64,000 nucleotides of DNA from Meandrina meandrites (Eukaryota > Cnidaria > Anthozoa > Scleractinia > Meandrinidae), in the NCBI GenBank assembly GCA_963693305.1, contig OY855911.1, positions 34,895,439 through 34,959,438 on the forward strand, written 5' to 3'. The notes below the pieces were generated by a model. The model was not told where the DNA came from. It searched no databases and worked only from the letters and a program-made list of their open reading frames with translations. Made by a program: the position numbers and the translations under genes. This document shows positions 60,812 to 64,000 of this stretch, one piece after another. Position 1 is the stretch's first letter. Each line of letters begins with the position of its first letter.

Positions 60812-61230
60812 CAACACCCTTGGGATCGAATTCCACGAGGTCGGTTTCATACCACCATTTTGAGTGGGCTTTTCCAAGCAGGGCAAAAAGCCGGGTTGAC
60901 GAACGTCGTCCAATTGCGTTCAAAACGCGTTTTTTCGACTTTCCCCATCGGGGCGAAACGAAACAACGCCCTTGGGATCGAATTCCACGAGGTCGGTTTC
61001 ACACCACCATTTTGAGTGGGCTTTTCCAAGCAGGGCAAAAAGCCGGGTTGACGAACGTCGTCCAATTGCGTTCAAAACGCGTTTTTTCGACTTTCCCCAT
61101 CGGGGCGAAACGAAACAACACCCTTGGGATCGAATTCCACGAGGTCGGTTTCATACCACCATTTTGAGTGGGCTTTTCCAAGCAGGGCAAAAAGCCGGGT
61201 TGACGAACGTCGTCCAATTGCGTTCAAAAC

Positions 61231-64000
61231 GCGTATTTTCGACTTTCCCCATCGGGGCGAAACGAAAAAACACCCTTAGGATCGAATTCCACGAGATCGG
61301 TTTCATACCACCATTTTGAGTGGGCTTTTCCAAGCAGGGCAAAAAGCCGGGTTGACGAACGTCGTCCAATTGCGTTCAAAACGCGTTTTTTTTGACTTTC
61401 CCCATCGGGGCGAAACGAAAAAACACCCTTAGGATCGAATACCACGAGGTCGGTTTCATACCACCATTTTGAGTGGGCTTTTCCAAGCAGGGCAAAAAGC
61501 CGGGTTGACTAACGTCGTCCAATTGCGTTCAAAACGCCTTTTTCGACTTTCCCCATCGGGGCGAAACGAAACAACACCCTTGGGATCGAATTCCACCTGG
61601 TCGGTTTCATACCACCATTTTGAGTGGGCTTTTCCAAGCAGGGCAAAAAGCCGGGTTGACGAACGTCGTCCAATTGCGTTCAAAACGCGTTTTTTCGACT
61701 TTCCCCATAGGGGCGAAACGAAACAACACCCTTGGGATCGAATTCCACGAATTCGGTTTCATACCACCATTTTGAGTGGGCTTTTCCAAGCAGGGCAAAA
61801 AGCCGGGTTGACGAACGTCGTCCAATTGCGTTCAAAACGCGTGTTTTCGACTTTCCCCATAGGGGCGAAACAAAACAACACCCTTGGGATCGAATTCCAC
61901 GAGGTCGGTTTCATACCACCATTTTCAGTGGGCTTTTCCAAGCAGGGCAAAAAGCCGGGTTGACGAACGTCGTCCAATTGCGTTCAAAACGCGTTTATTC
62001 GACTTTCCCCATCGGGGCGAAACGAAAAAACACCCTTAGGATCGAATTCCACGAGATCGGTTTCATACCACCATTTTGAGTTGGCTTTTCCAAGCAGGGC
62101 AAAAAGCCGGGTTGACGAACGTCGTCCAATTGCGTTCAAAACGCGTTTTTTCGACTTTCCCCATAGGGGCGAAACGAAACAACACCCTTGGGATCGAATT
62201 CCACGAGATCGGTTTCATACCACCATTTTGAGTGGGCTTTTCCAAGCAGGGCAAAAAGCCGGGTTGACGAACGTCGTCCAATTGCGTTCAAAACGCGTTT
62301 TTTCGACTTTCCCCATAGGGGCGAAACGAAACAACACCCTTGGGATCGAATTCCACAAGGTCGGTTTCATACCACCATTTTGAGTGGGCTTTTCCAAGCA
62401 GGGCAAAAAGCCGGGTTGACGAACGTCGTCCAATTGCGTTCAAAACGCGTTTTTTCGACTTTCCCCATCGGGGCGAAACGAAAAAACACCCTTAGGATCG
62501 AATTCCACGAGATCGGTTTCATACCACCAATTTGAGTGGGCTTTTCCCAAGCAGGGCAAAAAGCGGGGTTGACGAACGTCGTCCAATTGCGTTCAAAACG
62601 CGTTTTTTCGACTTTCCCCATCGGGGCGAAACGAAACAACACCCTTGGGATCGAATTCCACGAGGTCGGTTTCATACCACCATTTTGAGTGGGCTTTTCC
62701 AAGCAGGGCAAAAAGCCGGGTTGACGAACGTCGTCCAATTGCGTTCAAAACGCGTTTTTTCGACTTTCCCCATCGGGGCGAAACGAAACAACACCCTTGG
62801 GATCGAATTCCACGAGGTCGGTTTCATACCACCATTTTGAGTGGGCTTTTCCAAGCAGGGCAAAAAGCCGGGTTGACGAACGTCGTCCAATTGCGTTCAA
62901 AACGCGTTTTTTCGACTTTCCCCATCGGGGCGAAACGAAAAAACACCCTTAGGATCGAATACCACGAGGTCGGTTTCATACCACCATTTTGAGTGGGCTT
63001 TTCCAAGCAGGGCAAAAAGCCGGGTTGACGAACGTCGTCCAATTGCGTTCAAAACGCGTTTTTTCGACTTTCCCCATCGGGGCGAAACGAAACAACACCC
63101 TTGGGATCGAATTCCACGAGGTTGGTTTCATACCACCATTTTGAGTGGGCTTTTCCAAGCAGGGCAAAAAGCCGGGTTGACGAACGTCGTCCAATTGCGT
63201 TCAAAACGCGTTTTTTCGACTTTCCCCATCGGGGCGAAACGAAAAAACACCCTTAGGATCGAATTCCACGAGATCGGTTTCATACCACCATTTTGAGTGG
63301 GCTTTTCCAAGCAGGGCAAAAAGCCGGGTTGACGAACGTCGTCCAATTGCGTTCAAAACGCGTTTTTTCGACTTGCCCCATCGGGGCGAAACGAAAAAAC
63401 ACCCTTAGGATCGAATTCCACAAGATCGGTTTCATACCACCATTTTGAGTGGGCTTTTCCAAGCAGGGCAAAAAGCCGGGTTGACGAACGTCGTCCAATT
63501 GCGTTCAAAACGCGTTTTTTCGACTTTCCCCATCGGGGCGAAACGAAAAAACACCCTTAGGATCGAGTTCCACGAGATCGGTTTCATACCACCATTTTGA
63601 GTGGGCTTTTCCAAGCAGGGCAAAAAGCCGGGTTGACGAACGTCGTCCAATTGCGTTCAAAACGCGTTTTTTCGACTTGCCCCATCGGGGCGAAACGAAA
63701 AAACACCCTTAGGATCGAATTCCACAAGATCGGTTTCATACCACCATTTTGAGTGGGCTTTTCCAAGCAGGGCAAAAAGCCGGGTTGACGAACGTCGTCC
63801 AATTGCGTTCAAAACGCGTTTTTTCGACTTTCCCCATCGGGGCGAAACGAAAAAACACCCTTAGGATCGAATACCACGAGGTCGGTTTCATACCACCATT
63901 TTTAATTGGGCTTTTCCAAGCAGGGCAAAAAGCCGGGTTGACGAACGTCGTCCAATTGCGTTCAAAACGCGTTTTTTCGACTTTCCCCATCGGGGCGAAA
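61231..64000 (+). repeat. Mixed C/D/E/B units at the right end
   Basis: C heads (GAGATCGG) return. Marks include ACGCGTATTTTCG (near 61,231), ACGCGTGTTTTCG (near 61,840), ACGCGTTTATTCG (near 61,992), GAAACAAAAC, CCACCTGGTCGG and GGTTGACTAACG. An extra C in TTTTCCCAAGCAGG (near 62,544) makes one 153-bp unit. A C-type dimer with CGACTTGCCCC and CACAAGATCGG repeats at 304 bp (near 63,370 and 63,674). The last full unit has CATTTTTAATTGGGC near 63,897, an insertion that disrupts the CCAC/GTGG dyad. The array continues past the window end. Confidence 0.85.

Larger units (their letters stand above)
60672..60823 (+). repeat. Reference 152-bp monomer (type D)
   Basis: This unit serves as the numbering reference. 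Position 1 is the G of GATCGAATTCC. It holds an EcoRI site at 5-10, the diagnostic GAGG at 14-17, CCAC/GTGG arms at 29-32 and 41-44, AAAAAG at 62-67, GACGAACGTC at 75-84, CAATTG at 88-93, AAAACGCGTTTT at 99-110, the T tract at 107-112, CCCC-ATC-GGGG at 120-130, two CGAAA words at 131-140, C at 141 and G at 151. Hand counting gives 40 C, 37 G and 14 CpG. The flanking units are near-identical copies, so this is close to the local consensus. Natural haplotypes run from about position 107 into position 17 of the next unit, so the GATC phase is a convenience only. Confidence 0.93.
59124..61230 (+). repeat. Nearly homogeneous D-type monomers
   Basis: After two T8-B pairs, one A unit and one E unit (with CATTCCACC and CAAGTAGGGC near 59,937 and 59,965), seven consecutive D units from about 60,064 to 61,130 differ from each other by only a few bases: CAAGTAGGGC near 60,572, AACAACGCCC near 60,964 and TTTCACACC near 61,000. 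This is the only long stretch with a plain 152-bp period and no higher-order pattern. Confidence 0.9.
44050..61393 (+). repeat. Units with expanded T8/T9 tracts
   Basis: The usual ACGCGTTTTTTCGAC (T6) is replaced in a subset by eight T then GAC, or nine T then AC. In T8 the C of the CpG is T and one base is added; in T9 both bases of the CpG are T with one base added. T9 occurs near 44,050, 45,418, 46,026, 47,395, 48,003, 49,372, 52,261 and 53,782. T8 occurs near 45,113, 47,090, 49,067, 50,285, 51,806, 53,327, 56,984, 57,283, 57,742, 58,192, 59,258, 59,563 and 61,386. No copies were noticed before 44 kb. Nearly all lead into GAAAAAAC and a B head, so they spread as one haplotype. Confidence 0.87.
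1..64000 (+). repeat. Uninterrupted ~152-bp satellite DNA array (whole window)
   Basis: Every stretch I read is a copy of one unit, recognisable by the succession GATCGAATTCC, GGTTTCATACCACC, GGGCTTTTCCAAGCAG, AAAAAGCCGGGTTGACG, CCAATTGCGTTC, AAAACGCGTTTT, CGACTTTCCCCATC and GGGGCGAAACG. Units are 151 to 153 bp, so about 421 copies fill the window, all head to tail with no inverted copy. The length differences come mostly from the T tract after ACGCG. No transposon, unique DNA or gene interrupts the array. Open frames on both strands are short, overlap each other and change frame with the 151/152/153-bp unit lengths, so I treat none as coding. Arrays of nucleosome-sized units with higher-order periodicity are typical of eukaryotic centromeric or pericentromeric heterochromatin; that location is inference. 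The family is not one I recognise. Confidence 0.98.

Noticed and set aside
60778..60815. Rho-independent terminator (CCCC-ATC-GGGG stem near a T tract)
   Set aside because: The T tract precedes the stem on the + strand. On the - strand the T-rich run from GAAAAAAC also precedes the stem and the run after it is the A tract, so neither strand has stem followed by T tract in the right order. The stem is only four pairs.
1..64000. CRISPR array
   Set aside because: There are no unique spacers between short repeats; the whole 152-bp unit repeats.
1..64000. Subtelomeric or telomeric repeats
   Set aside because: No short telomere-type motif in tandem was seen anywhere; the unit contains no run such as TTAGGG or TTTAGGG repeats.

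Overview
The whole 64-kb window is one uninterrupted, head-to-tail tandem satellite array, about 421 copies of a unit of roughly 152 bp, all in the same orientation. It enters and leaves the window inside the array, so neither edge is visible. I found no gene, RNA gene, mobile element, CRISPR array or unique-sequence island. The many short open frames on both strands are by-products of a unit that lacks stops in some frames. This is the pattern of a eukaryotic (peri)centromeric or other heterochromatic satellite. I do not recognise the family and cannot name the organism. The reference unit is about 51% GC and CpG-rich (14 CpG against about 9.7 expected), which argues against long exposure to CpG methylation and deamination.

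Numbering used here: position 1 is the G of GATCGAATTCC, and the reference unit is 60,672-60,823. Variation concentrates in about 63 bp (positions 107-152 and 1-17). Positions 18-106 are nearly invariant and carry several dyads (CCAC...GTGG, GACGAACGTC, CAATTG, AAAACGCGTTTT). Six unit types are recognisable. F (old) has CGATTTCGG, GGGTGGG and GACGAAGGTC. A has CACGTG, a 5-T tract and GAAACAAC. B has GAATACC, GAGGTCGG and GAAAAAAC. C has GAATTCC and GAGATCGG. D has GAATTCC, GAGGTCGG and GAAACAAC. E has GAATTCGG, usually after CATAGGGG.

Layout. 1-5.0 kb: divergent and F-type units, many with TATAAT or TATAAAT, with internal 608-bp and 1,366-bp duplications. 5.0-5.53 kb: chimeric units that switch from F to derived types. 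5.5-41 kb: mostly alternating A/B dimers (303 bp), with 455-bp trimers and larger block duplications (909, 1,057, 1,360/1,966, 1,668, 1,060 and 1,062 bp). 41-43.7 kb: change to D-type. 43.678-49.695 kb: a 13-unit, 1,977-bp higher-order repeat in three copies. 49.7-59.1 kb: D/E 304-bp dimers with 1,521-, 1,063- and 2,435-bp-spaced duplications. 60.0-61.2 kb: nearly pure D monomers. 61.2-64 kb: mixed C/D/E/B types.

No genes act together here. The informative content is the history of homogenisation (type replacement, unequal exchange, nested duplication) and the conserved, dyad-rich half-unit that could be a protein-binding or structural element.
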